From positions 1 to 64,000 of the forward strand of contig NZ_CP030052.1 in NCBI RefSeq assembly GCF_004114975.1: a stretch of DNA of 64,000 nt, written 5' to 3'. The notes below the pieces were generated by a model. It saw nothing but the letters and a program-made list of their open reading frames with translations, was not told the DNA's origin and made no database searches. This stretch comes from Bradyrhizobium guangdongense. GTDB lineage: Bacteria > Pseudomonadota > Alphaproteobacteria > Rhizobiales > Xanthobacteraceae. This document shows, one piece after another, positions 27,959-36,830 of this stretch. A program made the translations under genes and the position numbers. Every line of letters begins with the position of its first letter. Position 1 is the stretch's first letter.

Positions 27959-29245
27959 ATGGCTCGAAGAATTGTCATAGTTGGTGCTGGACATGCTGGG
28001 ACGAGTGCAGCTCGCGCACTACGGGAGCATGGGTGGTCCGACGAGATTGTACTCCTAACGGAGGAACGGTCCGCCCCTTATGAGCGTCCGCCTCTGTCCA
28101 AGTCAGTCCTTACTCAAGAGGAGAGCTTCAGCGGCGTAGCGGCTCTTGCCCCAGGTTGGCTTGACCAGAACGGAATCCTTTTCCGCTCTGGGGTCAGAGC
28201 GGAAGCAATCGACCGGGACGCACAGAGCGTTACACTCGCTGGAGGAGATCGTTTTCGGTATGACTACCTCCTGCTCGCGACAGGAGCAAAACCGCGTTTT
28301 CCGCAGTTGCCTGGCGTCGGCTCGAAGGGAGTGATCGCGCTGCGGTCGTTGGATCAATCCGCCGTTCTCCGAGAGAGATTGATGCCGGCACGAAGGCTTG
28401 TCGTTATCGGCGGAGGACTGATCGGATTGGAAGTCGCGGCGTCTGCCCGGGCAAGAGGTGTTGACACAACAGTTTTGGAAAAGGCACCCGCTCTGCTGTC
28501 TCGCGTGATGCCGATCTCGACGTCCGATAGAATCTTAGAACTGCATCGTTCCAACGGCACCAAGGTTTTCCTCGGAGCGGACGTGGAGGCGATCATTGGT
28601 TGCGACATGGTCGAGGGCGTGCGACTCAGATCAGGACAGGAATTCGTAGCCGACACAGTTCTGGTTGCTGTTGGCGCGGATCCCGACGTTGAATTGGCGC
28701 AGAAGGCTGGCCTTGCCACTGACGACGGCATTCTCGTCAATGAATACCTCCAAACTGCAGACTCTCGGATCTTCGCCGCCGGAGACGCAGCAAGATATCC
28801 GGCGTCGACGGGTAAAGACACGATACGATTGGAGGCATGGAAGAATGCGCTGGACCAGGGGGGCACTGCCGCGTTGAACATTTTGGGACGAAAGGTTTCC
28901 TATAGGGCAGTTCCATGGATGTGGTCTGATCAATTCGACAAAGTATTCCAAGTTGCTGGCATTCCGAACAAATCGCAGGTCGAGGTAAATCGTAGTTTAG
29001 ACGATGGGGGTATAGTAACGTTTCTCCTAGACAGATTTGGCGTTCTAGAGGCCACGGCGGCGTTCGGTAGCCTATCGCAAGTAGCAAAGATCGTCCGAGT
29101 CGCGACCTCGATAATTGAGAGGCGCCTTCGCCCGTCGCCTTCCGTCCTGCAGGACCCAAGCTACGATTTGAGAAAGCTCTTGCAGTCAGATGCCGTCAAC
29201 GCCCACTCAACGCATGAAGCCGCTCTCTCAGCAGTTCGAAGGTAG
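27959..29245 (+). CDS. FAD-dependent ferredoxin reductase (MocF / rhodocoxin-reductase type)
   Basis: A 428-residue NAD(P)H:ferredoxin reductase. The FAD-binding motif IVGAGHAGTSAARAL is at the N-terminus, followed by YERPPLSK and ATGAKPRFP. The NADH-binding motif is VVIGGGLIGLEVAASARA (about 143-160). The second FAD motif FAAGDAARYP and a reductase C-terminal dimerisation domain follow. It passes electrons to a [2Fe-2S] ferredoxin that feeds an oxygenase. The ATG at 27959 is preferred to the preceding GTG. It lies 7 bases upstream of the isomerase gene, so they form an operon. Confidence 0.88.
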   Translation: MARRIVIVGAGHAGTSAARALREHGWSDEIVLLTEERSAPYERPPLSKSVLTQEESFSGVAALAPGWLDQNGILFRSGVRAEAIDRDAQSVTLAGGDRFRYDYLLLATGAKPRFPQLPGVGSKGVIALRSLDQSAVLRERLMPARRLVVIGGGLIGLEVAASARARGVDTTVLEKAPALLSRVMPISTSDRILELHRSNGTKVFLGADVEAIIGCDMVEGVRLRSGQEFVADTVLVAVGADPDVELAQKAGLATDDGILVNEYLQTADSRIFAAGDAARYPASTGKDTIRLEAWKNALDQGGTAALNILGRKVSYRAVPWMWSDQFDKVFQVAGIPNKSQVEVNRSLDDGGIVTFLLDRFGVLEATAAFGSLSQVAKIVRVATSIIERRLRPSPSVLQDPSYDLRKLLQSDAVNAHSTHEAALSAVRR

Positions 29246-29252
29246 ACACTAC

Positions 29253-30104
29253 ATGAACACCATCCTGTTCTTTCAGTCGCTTTGGGCCATGGAATTGCGA
29301 AGCGCGACGGAGCCAGAACGCGGGCTTGAGGAAAACATCCGAATGATCAAAGATGCCGGCTATGACGGCGTTAGCGCAGATTGGCGGAGCCGGGAGTACG
29401 TACGCGAGCTGCATGGCCTGTTGAAGGCGAACGGGTTGACAGCCGAAGGCCAGTGTTTTCCGAAGACCATCGATGAGCTCAAGCCAGTGCTCGAAAATGC
29501 AACGGAATTCGGTCTTCATCATCTTGAGATTCAACCAGATGTACGGCCACGTCGCTTGGATGATTGCATCCCGCTTTTAGAAGGATGGCTGCGGCTTGCC
29601 GAGGAGGTCGATTTTCCCGTCTATATAGAGACACATCGCGACCGGATGACGACCGACCTGTTCTTTACACTCGATCTACTTGAACGAATCCCCGATCTCA
29701 AGCTGCTGGGGGATATTTCGCACTTCGTTGTTGGGCGCGAGTTCTCATGGCCAATTACCGAGGAGAATAACAGCCACATCCATCAAGTTTTGGATAGGTG
29801 TTGGGCGTTCCACGGTAGGGTAGCAAGCCGCGAGCAAATACAAATCGAGATTAGCTTCCCGCAGCACCAAATGTGGCTCGACCAGTTCTTAGAGTGGTGG
29901 GGCTACGGCTTTCGGAGTTGGCGCCGGCGCGCGGCGGACGGAGAGGCATTGGCGTTTACTTGCGAGTTGGGGCCGCGGCCGTACGCGATAACCGGTCGAG
30001 ATGGTGAAGATACAACGGATCGCTGGAGCGAAGCCCTGATGCTTCGAGAATGCGTCAGGAAGGCTTGGGACAAGTCTGGAGCCCACCTGGAAGACAACGC
30101 GTAG
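29253..30104 (+). CDS. Sugar phosphate isomerase/epimerase, MocC/IolE-like TIM barrel
   Basis: A 283-residue xylose-isomerase-like TIM barrel. Candidate metal ligands are Glu in YIETHRDR, Asp in LLGDISHFVV, His in WAFHGRVASRE and Glu in TCELGPRPYAI, the usual E-D-H-E set. The start MNTILFFQS at 29253 follows GAAGG; an upstream ATG in frame overlaps the reductase gene. The family includes IolE (inosose dehydratase) and MocC of rhizopine degradation. Given the ferredoxin reductase, Rieske protein and hydroxylase beside it, action on an inosose-like ketone is a sensible guess. Confidence 0.82.
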   Translation: MNTILFFQSLWAMELRSATEPERGLEENIRMIKDAGYDGVSADWRSREYVRELHGLLKANGLTAEGQCFPKTIDELKPVLENATEFGLHHLEIQPDVRPRRLDDCIPLLEGWLRLAEEVDFPVYIETHRDRMTTDLFFTLDLLERIPDLKLLGDISHFVVGREFSWPITEENNSHIHQVLDRCWAFHGRVASREQIQIEISFPQHQMWLDQFLEWWGYGFRSWRRRAADGEALAFTCELGPRPYAITGRDGEDTTDRWSEALMLRECVRKAWDKSGAHLEDNA

Positions 30105-30529
30105 AGCACAACGACAGCGCTTGAACTCAGGAAACGTTACAGCCCACTACTGCTCCGCTGCTGAAGACTGCAAACTGTAGACTGCAGATGTAGGTGTCCA
30201 GATCAAGGCGATCGCGATTTGTTGTATCGTCGATACACGCTTCGTGTGCTGATCCAGATGGCCTCTTTCTGTTGATTTGAGCTATGAGAGCGCTGGGATC
30301 TTGGTCGACATCGGTTTGGGGGGCCCGGCCGGAAGCGGCGCATGCATACATGGTCTATTGAGAAGATCCAAAGGTGCAATGAGGTCGACGGGTACGCGGG
30401 AGAACTAGAAGTCGACCTAATGATAGCCCGACTTTGCCGCCGGATCGATCGACGAAGGGTTCGATGTCAGGTGCAAAAGTGATGGCGCCAGACGTTCAGC
30501 ATATTCTAAAGAGGGAAGAGAAGTTCAAC
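30105..30529. other. Leader between isomerase and Rieske genes
   Basis: 425 bases without a recognisable gene. The 3' end carries the ribosome site GGAAGAGAAG of the Rieske ferredoxin. An upstream in-frame start exists at 30434 but would add 32 residues unlike the family. Confidence 0.45.
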
Positions 30530-30886
30530 ATGAGCCTAGATTTGAAGATGGTTGACGACACCGCTCGTACATGGGTGTTTGCGTGCAAGGTAGAGGATAT
30601 TCGGCTTCAAGACGTTCGTCGCTGGGAGTTTGACGGGCATTCATACGCAATATTTCGCTCCCCGAAGGGCGAAATCTTCGTAACAGACGATATTTGCACT
30701 CATGAACACGCCCACCTGTCCGATGGTTATGTTGAGGGCCACACGGTGGAGTGCCCCCGTCACTCTGGACGGTTCAGCTATATGACGGGAAAGGCACTTG
30801 GCGCTCCGGTATGCATAAACCTGCGCACGTACGAGGTGAGAATCGAGGATGGAGCGGTCACCGTTTTGGTACCTCGACGGGCTTAA
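30530..30886 (+). CDS. Rieske-type [2Fe-2S] ferredoxin (MocE-like)
   Basis: A 118-residue soluble Rieske ferredoxin. The cluster ligands are Cys56-x-His58 (CTHEHAHL) and Cys75-x-x-His78 (CPRHSGRF), spaced as in bacterial Rieske ferredoxins. It carries electrons from a ferredoxin reductase to an oxygenase, here most plausibly the membrane di-iron hydroxylase. MocE of rhizopine catabolism is a protein of this type. Its 3' end overlaps that of the convergent second reductase gene by 4 bases. Confidence 0.9.
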   Translation: MSLDLKMVDDTARTWVFACKVEDIRLQDVRRWEFDGHSYAIFRSPKGEIFVTDDICTHEHAHLSDGYVEGHTVECPRHSGRFSYMTGKALGAPVCINLRTYEVRIEDGAVTVLVPRRA

Positions 30887-32118
30887 CCCGCAACGACCTC
30901 TAACTCGGCTCCGTCAAGCGTGACAGAGTTGCAGATAGCGCGTGAAGCAATCAGCTGACGCATTTTTCTCAGCTCTCGCCCGATGAGCGCCGTGGGTCCG
31001 ATGGCGGTCGCGCCGACGAGTCGTTCAAGTGCGTCGCAGTGAAGCAAGATCGCGCTTCCAGACGCTGTCGGTTTTCGCCTTGTCGACGTACCGAGATGAG
31101 GTAACCCCATTATTTGAAGGGAGAGGTCGTACTGGTCAGACCAAAAGAATGGGACTGACGGCGCCGTAACTTCTTCGCCCAGCAGTACGGCGGCTAGGAT
31201 TCTTGCGTGATCCTCCGCGTTTTGCCACGACTCCAAACGTATATGCCGTTGGTAAAGTGGATGCCAGAAGGCGGCAATGTCGCCACAGGCGAATATGTTG
31301 GGATCAGAGGTACGCAGCTGCTCGTTAGTTATTACACCAATGTCGATCTCCAAGCCGGCGCCAATCGCAAGGGATATCTCAGGTTCAACACCAACGGCAA
31401 CGACGGCGACACTGCAGTCAACAGCATCTCCATTGCTGAGAACAGCGCGCTTTAGGCTACCATGGCCATTGGAAACGAACCTCTCGACCATGGCCCCGTA
31501 CGTCAATTGCACACCAGCGTGGAGGTGCGTCTCGGCAAGGCGATCTGCTACCAGTCGCGGCACCAAGCGAGAAAGCAGTCGGTCGGAAGCTTCGATCACT
31601 CGTGGCTGGATGCCGCGCTGTGCGGCGGCCGCCGCGACTTCGAGGCCGATAAATCCGCCACCAACGACGGCCACTCGGTTTGATGCCAGGAAGTACTTAG
31701 AAACGGTTTGAGCATCGGCGTAACTTCGAAGGCTAAAGACGCCGCGGAGCTGACTTCCTTGCACCGGAAACCCGCGAACTCGAGAGCCGGTAGCGAGAAC
31801 CAATCGATCGTATCTAATCACTTTACCGTCGCTAAGTCGGATGTTTTTCCGGACGCGATCAACATCTTCAACGGCGACGCCGAGATGGGTCTCTACACGC
31901 TCCCAAACTGGGTCGTTAGGCTTCCACAACACGCAGTCATCGAGCCCGCTGGTGCCCAGGAGAACTCCTTTAGATAGCGGAGGTCGTTCGTAGGGATAGA
32001 TAGGCTCGGCCCCGACGAGGGTCACGTGGACGCGATCGGGGCCGCGAGACAAGAGTTGCGCCAATCTGCCGCCGGCGTGCCCCCCTCCAACGATGACTAT
32101 TCTGCATCGCTCAGTCAT
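30883..32118 (-). CDS. FAD-dependent ferredoxin reductase, second paralogue
   Basis: A 411-residue enzyme of the same family as 27959-29245, clearly diverged. It has the N-terminal IVGGGHAGGRLAQLL, YERPPLSKGVLLG, ATGSRVRGF, NADH site VAVVGGGFIGLEVAAAAAQ, IFACGDIAAF and a C-terminal domain. It is divergent from the LacI regulator (103-base gap) and convergent with the Rieske gene. Two reductases beside one ferredoxin suggest either redundancy or a second oxygenase elsewhere. The gene is intact. Confidence 0.88.
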   Translation of the reverse strand: MTERCRIVIVGGGHAGGRLAQLLSRGPDRVHVTLVGAEPIYPYERPPLSKGVLLGTSGLDDCVLWKPNDPVWERVETHLGVAVEDVDRVRKNIRLSDGKVIRYDRLVLATGSRVRGFPVQGSQLRGVFSLRSYADAQTVSKYFLASNRVAVVGGGFIGLEVAAAAAQRGIQPRVIEASDRLLSRLVPRLVADRLAETHLHAGVQLTYGAMVERFVSNGHGSLKRAVLSNGDAVDCSVAVVAVGVEPEISLAIGAGLEIDIGVITNEQLRTSDPNIFACGDIAAFWHPLYQRHIRLESWQNAEDHARILAAVLLGEEVTAPSVPFFWSDQYDLSLQIMGLPHLGTSTRRKPTASGSAILLHCDALERLVGATAIGPTALIGRELRKMRQLIASRAICNSVTLDGAELEVVAG

Positions 32119-32163
32119 CAGTTATAATCCTGTGCATCCATGACATCTTGGTGCGAAGTGCGG

Positions 32164-32192
32164 TGTTGACCTGCGATGGGCTATCGTCAACA
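32164..32192. promoter_or_regulatory. Candidate LacI-family operator
   Basis: Perfect 7-bp inverted repeat TGTTGAC / GTCAACA with a 15-base spacer, in the 103-base divergent region between the reductase and the LacI-family gene. It is placed to control both. The spacer is longer than in compact LacI operators, so the assignment is tentative. Confidence 0.4.
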
Positions 32193-32221
32193 AACATACC
32201 GCAAAACGAAAGCCGAAGCGA

Positions 32222-33184
32222 ATGAAACCTGGGCTGAACGAGGTAGCCAAGCTCGCTGGCGTCGGAATTGCAACGGTCGATCGCGTCCTCAATGAACGAG
32301 CTAATGTATCCCCGAAGACGGCGCTGAAAGTCATCGAAGCTGCTCGTCAGCTGGGGATCAGTCGGACTCTTCCATCGCCCCATCGTCGGCTCTTTCGAGT
32401 CAAGGTAATAATGCCTTCGCAAAGGACGCCCCTTCTGTTGCGGCTTGCCCGAGCGTTTGAAAGCCAAATCGCGCAAACTACAAAATCCCTTGTGATCGAA
32501 CGCGTCCTATTCGAGGAGCGGCATGCGGAAGCGGTCCCGGGTCTGATTCGCGCGGCCAAGGCAGACGCGGTGATAGTGTACGGACCCGAGACAGATCAAA
32601 TGATAGATGCGATTGCCTCGGTGACCTCATCGGGGACCCCTGTCATTACTCTCGGATCAGACCTGCCGACGACACCACGGTTGGCCTACGTCGGGATTGA
32701 CCACTACGGAGCCGGACGAGCTGCGGCATTCTTCATGTCCCGGATGGTCAATCGGGGAATCTACTTAGCGGTCTGCTCCGATCTGAAATACCGAGCGGAG
32801 GCCTCTAGGATTAGTGGATTTCGAGACGGTGTGAAGGCAGAACTTTCTTCTCCGATACACGTCGAGATAATGGAGAGCGATGAGTGCCCTAAAGGAATGT
32901 CCGAGGATGCTGTCAGCGGTATCTACGTCGCGGGATCAAAAAATGGGCTTGCCCACACAGTGGCACCGTGGTTGGCCAGAGCACCAATCGTGATCGCGCA
33001 CGACCTTAGCGACGAGGTCAGACAGATGATGAAGACCGGCGTCGTTGCTCTGGCGATTGATCAGAACCCGGAAGAACAAGCATCGAGGTCGGTAGCTCTT
33101 CTCTTAGCCCGCTTCGGCCTAACGGCTCACGCGCCCGAGGCCGGGATAGTATCGTTTACCGTCCACACGAAATACAACATCTAA
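32222..33184 (+). CDS. LacI-family transcriptional regulator
   Basis: A 320-residue regulator with an N-terminal helix-turn-helix and hinge (LNEVAKLAGVGIATVDRVLN, residues 5-24) and a periplasmic-binding-protein-like sugar domain (TPVITLGSDLP, YVGIDHYGAGRAAAFF, GFRDGV, VALAIDQNPEEQA). The DRVLN version of the HTH is common in rhizobial inositol and sugar regulators. It is divergent from the second ferredoxin reductase and probably controls the surrounding catabolic and transport genes in response to the imported sugar. The gene is intact. Confidence 0.9.
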   Translation: MKPGLNEVAKLAGVGIATVDRVLNERANVSPKTALKVIEAARQLGISRTLPSPHRRLFRVKVIMPSQRTPLLLRLARAFESQIAQTTKSLVIERVLFEERHAEAVPGLIRAAKADAVIVYGPETDQMIDAIASVTSSGTPVITLGSDLPTTPRLAYVGIDHYGAGRAAAFFMSRMVNRGIYLAVCSDLKYRAEASRISGFRDGVKAELSSPIHVEIMESDECPKGMSEDAVSGIYVAGSKNGLAHTVAPWLARAPIVIAHDLSDEVRQMMKTGVVALAIDQNPEEQASRSVALLLARFGLTAHAPEAGIVSFTVHTKYNI

Positions 33185-33357
33185 GACTGTGCAGTATCCA
33201 GAGTCCTGCGAGGGCCGCTCTTTTTCATCGCGACCGGCGCGTTCTGCGCGCTAGCGGCAATGCTGCGTTTGGCGCGGCTGACGAGCAGCCTGCCCTCGGC
33301 CGAAAGGCGCCCGAACTCGCCGTGGGCCAAGCTTGATGGTATCCGTCCGGTGATGCT
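33181..33357 (-). pseudogene. C-terminal gene fragment cut by the IS4 end
   Basis: About 58 codons on the minus strand (ASITGRIPSSLAHGEFGRLS...KKSGPRRTLDTAQS) run to a stop at 33181. The stretch is open and coding-like but starts at the terminal repeat of the IS4 remnant, so it would be the tail of a gene interrupted by that insertion. The family is not recognised. Confidence 0.3.
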
Positions 33358-34796
33358 TGCGATTACCCACATTTTTTGAGTCAGAGTTTCGCTCCCGTTG
33401 CGATATCGATGAATCGCGATAATCCGCGCCATATGATCAGATTCCCTGGTGGCGGATCGTTGGCGCGGGCGAGATAGCCGCCGAGCCTGGCGATCTTGAT
33501 AAGATAATGCGACAATGTCTTTCGTTGTGTGTCGACTGGATTCTTGTCTTCGACGAGCCGATCAAGCAATTGGCTTTCAGCCTTGGTCAGCACAAATCCG
33601 GTGAGGCATTTGGCGCTGAACGATTAAGCATCGTCATCCAAAAAATGCGCCAGCTCACAATGCAGAATACCGAGATCAGATTCGTCAATCGCTGAGCAGT
33701 CCGCAGTTGCGAGTCCTCCTCTGCCCTACAGCCGGATTTGAGTATCTTGTGGAAGACCTCGATCTTCCATCGCAGGGAATACCATTCGAGTTTCTCGATC
33801 GCAGCCCTGCGCCGATTGCACTGGAAGATCGGTCAGGAGTTTCCATTCAATCTTCTTTCTGTTCTTTGGCGCTCCTCTTTCATCAGCGTGGATCACTGTC
33901 ATAGTCAAAGTTGGATACCGCGACTGCTTGCCGATCGGTAGCAAAGTACCGATTTTACGATACCGGATTTCAAGAACAGACTGGTCTGGATTGCCCTTGC
34001 TATCCTGGACTTCGATCCGGTGGAGGCCTTTGACCACGACCTCGTCCATTATCGTTGCAACGGTATGATCGCCATCGCCTGCCAGGCGATTGACAAAGGT
34101 CCTTACCAAGAAATGCGTTCCAACCTCTTGGGCGGCGCACAACAAGTCATAAATATCGGCCTCACGATCACCGATATGGATGCACTGCGTGGCTTCTCGA
34201 AAAGCTCCGTGGATTGTTTGAGGTTCTCCAGCCACCGAATGCTCTCCTTGGTTTCAATGGGGATCCGTGTCAGGTTGACCTCGCGCCTGAGCGCGGCGCC
34301 CCCTCTGAACTTCTTTCGGTCCAGAACTTCACGGCGCTGAGCCCCAGTGGAAGCCCCTCGAGGGTCACCGCAAAGCTCGAATGCATCAATATTCCGCATG
34401 TCGTGTACGTTTGGGTTTTCCGTCCAATCTTCGGGAGTTGCTTTTGGGGATGCGCTTAATCATCCCGATCAGATCCGGGCGCTCTCTTTGATAGGTGAAC
34501 TCGGTCGTATCATGCGGGACAAGAACAGGACCTTTCGCAGCCGCGATACGTTCCCGCGTCGATTTAAAGAGACCAGACAGAATGTCGGCCTCGCTTACTC
34601 GTTCATTGGAAAAGAAACGATAGGCCGCCTTGGTATTCGCCCAGTCTTGGCAAACCATCGGAATGCTCTGGCCGATGTCTCCACCGATCTGCTTCAGTAG
34701 CATGTAACTCTCTCGCCAAGTCCAGCGTCCTGGAATTCGCAAAGCGCTGCTTCACGATCAAACCAGGTCATCGCGTCGGACGCCTCCCGATGCAAG
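33357..34796 (-). mobile_element. Degenerate IS4-family (Tn5-like) element, copy 1
   Basis: Transposase fragments lie in several frames. The N-terminal domain has MLLKQIGGDIGQSIPMVCQD and AAYRFFSNERVSEADILSG. The core contains HIGDREADIYDLLCAAQE (the second DDE Asp). The C-terminus has KIARLGGYLARANDPPPGN. The 3' terminal repeat (CGATTACCCACATTTTTTGAG read inward) begins about 33357. The 5' end has been replaced by an IS21 fragment at 34797. Several frameshifts make the transposase non-functional. Confidence 0.8.
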
Positions 34797-35040
34797 GCTC
34801 AGCCTCACAATCTCGCGCACCTGGCGCATGATAACCCTCCTCGTCGGCATCCAATCCTCCCAGCTGCTTCCAGCCGGAGAATTGGCCCAACGATCGGGCC
34901 TCACACCATCCGAATCTGCGCGCGATCAAATCCGAATGCTGCGCGGAAAATGCTCGGAATGCTGGGCGCGATCATTTCGGAACCCTGCGCGCCATCAAGT
35001 CGGTACGGTGCGCACCATCATCTCGGAATCCGCACGCATT
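34797..35040 (-). mobile_element. IS21-family left end with istA start and terminal repeats
   Basis: On the minus strand, MRQVREIVRLSLAS (ATG at 34829) is the start of an IS21/ISFK1-type istA, cut off after about 15 codons by the IS4 remnant. Upstream, 34900-35038 holds about five to six irregular repeats of 21-25 bases built around GCGCGATCA...TCGGAA, the multiple transposase-binding sites of IS21 ends. The following 35041-35306 holds nothing I recognise. Confidence 0.65.
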
Positions 35041-35306
35041 GTCTGGGTGGTCTTGAGCTCTCTACGAACGCAGAGATCCTGCTTTCACCTGACGCTGGCT
35101 TCGATTGCATGGCTCGGGAACAGTGATGACGAAACAGTGGATCAACATGCCGTAAGGCCTGTGCAAAAAACGGGCTTCGTGCCCGAACCATTTATTGGGA
35201 ACGGCGTGCGCAGATCTCATCATGGCCTGGCTGCAACAGCAGTCCACTCACGAGAGGCCGGATACATTTATGCAACTGGAAGTGTCATTTTCGTTGTTAC
35301 GAACCC

Positions 35307-35600
35307 TTACACGGACGGGGTGAACCATACATTTTTTGACAAAAGCTCGCGCAGTGCCGCCGCATCGAGCATCTGCTCGGCCAGCAGCTTCTTCAGCTTC
35401 GCGTTCTCTTCCTCGAGCGCTTCAGCCGCTTGGCTTCGGAGACTTCCATGCCGCCGAACTTGGCCTTCCAATTGTAGATCGTCGCCTCGGAGACCCGTGT
35501 TTGCGAGCCAGGCCTGCTGTCGTCGCTCCAGCCTCATGCTCCTTCAACACTGCGATAACCTGCTCTTCCGTGAACCTTGCCCGTCCATCTTCTGATCTGA
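35307..35600 (-). pseudogene. IS3-family orfA fragment
   Basis: Minus-strand pieces in two frames reconstruct an IS3 orfA. RFTEEQVIAVLKEHEAGATTAGLARKHG is the HTH part (35422-35600) and ALEEENAKLKKLLAEQMLDAAALRELLSK the leucine zipper (35307-35400). At least one frameshift lies between them and orfB is absent. This differs from the IS3-type element at 44853. Confidence 0.75.
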
Positions 35601-35777
35601 GGCCGGCAAACTGGACCATTTTTGGCTAGAGTTTTTCGCACCGGTTCCCTGGCTGGGAGGAGCGAAGGACGATGAAGGCTTCGAAGTTTTCGGACGCCCA
35701 GAAGGCGCTCATCCTGAAGCAGGGCAGTGACGGGGTTGCGGTGGCGGAGATCTGCCGCAAGGCCGGGACCAGCTAAC
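35593..35777 (+). mobile_element. Left end of a second IS3-family element, truncated
   Basis: The sequence beginning TCTGAGGCCGGCAAACTGGA matches the left end of the IS3 element at 44853. It is followed by the start of its orfA (MKASKFSDAQKALILKQG..., ATG at 35671). It stops after about 34 codons, abutting the end of the methyltransferase-like gene. Confidence 0.75.
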
Positions 35778-36488
35778 TTATTCTGGTAGGGGCAGTTGCC
35801 AGTCCGTCCGCTCATTGATGTATTGCTTGTAGGCGGGGTGATCGAACAGGTGCAACACAAAGATCTGGTCATGCCACTGCGTTGGTGCGCCAAACTTCCA
35901 AGACAGACCGTTTATCTTTGCGATTTTCCGCGCTGCGTGAGCATCGTTAAATTCCCGGATTGCCAGAAGTTCCCCAACCCATTCGCAGTGTACTTCATCA
36001 AGATCACCGACGATATCGTCAAAGTAGCAGAAGGTCCGTGGTAGAAAATGAGATGCAGCAGAGTTGAAAAGGTTTAGTGCCGGCTTAGTACTTGTATAGA
36101 GGTCGAGGTCGAAAGACACAAAGCCGATAACAGGTGGCGAATAGCGTTCGATAAACGCCAGAACCGTCTCGCCGACGTTGCCGATTATCAGGGTGGCGCG
36201 CTTTAATTGACGCTCCAATTTAGCCCTATCCATTTTGAAAAAACCGGCGCGCCAGAGGTATGGCAGATCTCGGTAATCGTCAGAGGGTGGCAAGCCAGTT
36301 TCCAGATCGAAGCCGTAGAGTCGGAAGCGAACTCCCGTTTCAGCCTGAAGACTCTCAGCGACTTGTTCCATCTCCAGCAGTCCCATACCGCCAGCGACGC
36401 CAAACTCGATAGCGGCGATTTCGGGAATTTGGAGTGCCTTTGCTTGCCTCGCGGCTTGCCTCATTCCGAAAAGATAATTCGGGCGCAT
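35778..36488 (-). CDS. Class I methyltransferase-like protein
   Basis: A 236-residue protein with a Rossmann-type SAM-binding layout: AIEFGVAGGMGLLEM (motif I, residues 26-40), the acidic YGFDLETGLP, FVSFDLDLYTSTKPAL and CYFDDIVGD. This pattern occurs in TylF-like and other small O-methyltransferases, but the protein family is uncharacterised. The ATG at 36488 follows GAGGAC. It stands alone between an IS3 end and a disrupted DUF4365-type gene, with no functional partner visible. The frame is intact and the composition is less GC-rich than the flanking IS DNA. Confidence 0.7.
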   Translation of the reverse strand: MRPNYLFGMRQAARQAKALQIPEIAAIEFGVAGGMGLLEMEQVAESLQAETGVRFRLYGFDLETGLPPSDDYRDLPYLWRAGFFKMDRAKLERQLKRATLIIGNVGETVLAFIERYSPPVIGFVSFDLDLYTSTKPALNLFNSAASHFLPRTFCYFDDIVGDLDEVHCEWVGELLAIREFNDAHAARKIAKINGLSWKFGAPTQWHDQIFVLHLFDHPAYKQYINERTDWQLPLPE

Positions 36489-36830
36489 GCGTAGTCCTCG
36501 CTTTTAGTGTGGCGGCTTAATCCTGCCACCAAGCATAGGTCCTATTGTACTCAGATCGCCCCATTGGGACACCCCTTAGCGTTGGTAGGTTCGCCTTCTC
36601 GAAGACGACCTGCGGGACTTACGGCGCTCCGGATCCGCAAACCACTCCTTCAGCGATTTGCAGTAGGCCTTCCGCGTCTTCAGAGCCACGACGATCAGCA
36701 GGACGGGAGCCGTGCCTTTGGTCCAGTATTCGATGTCAGCGTCGGCGCACGCGAATTCGAACGTTTCCTCGGTCTCCACCTGCAGTCGTTCGCGCTCAGT
36801 GGCCTTGCCCTGGACCCGCAGGAGCAGGTT

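Noticed and set aside
34900..35038. Possible CRISPR array
   Set aside because: Repeats are irregular in length and sequence, have no spacers, and match the layout of IS21 ends.
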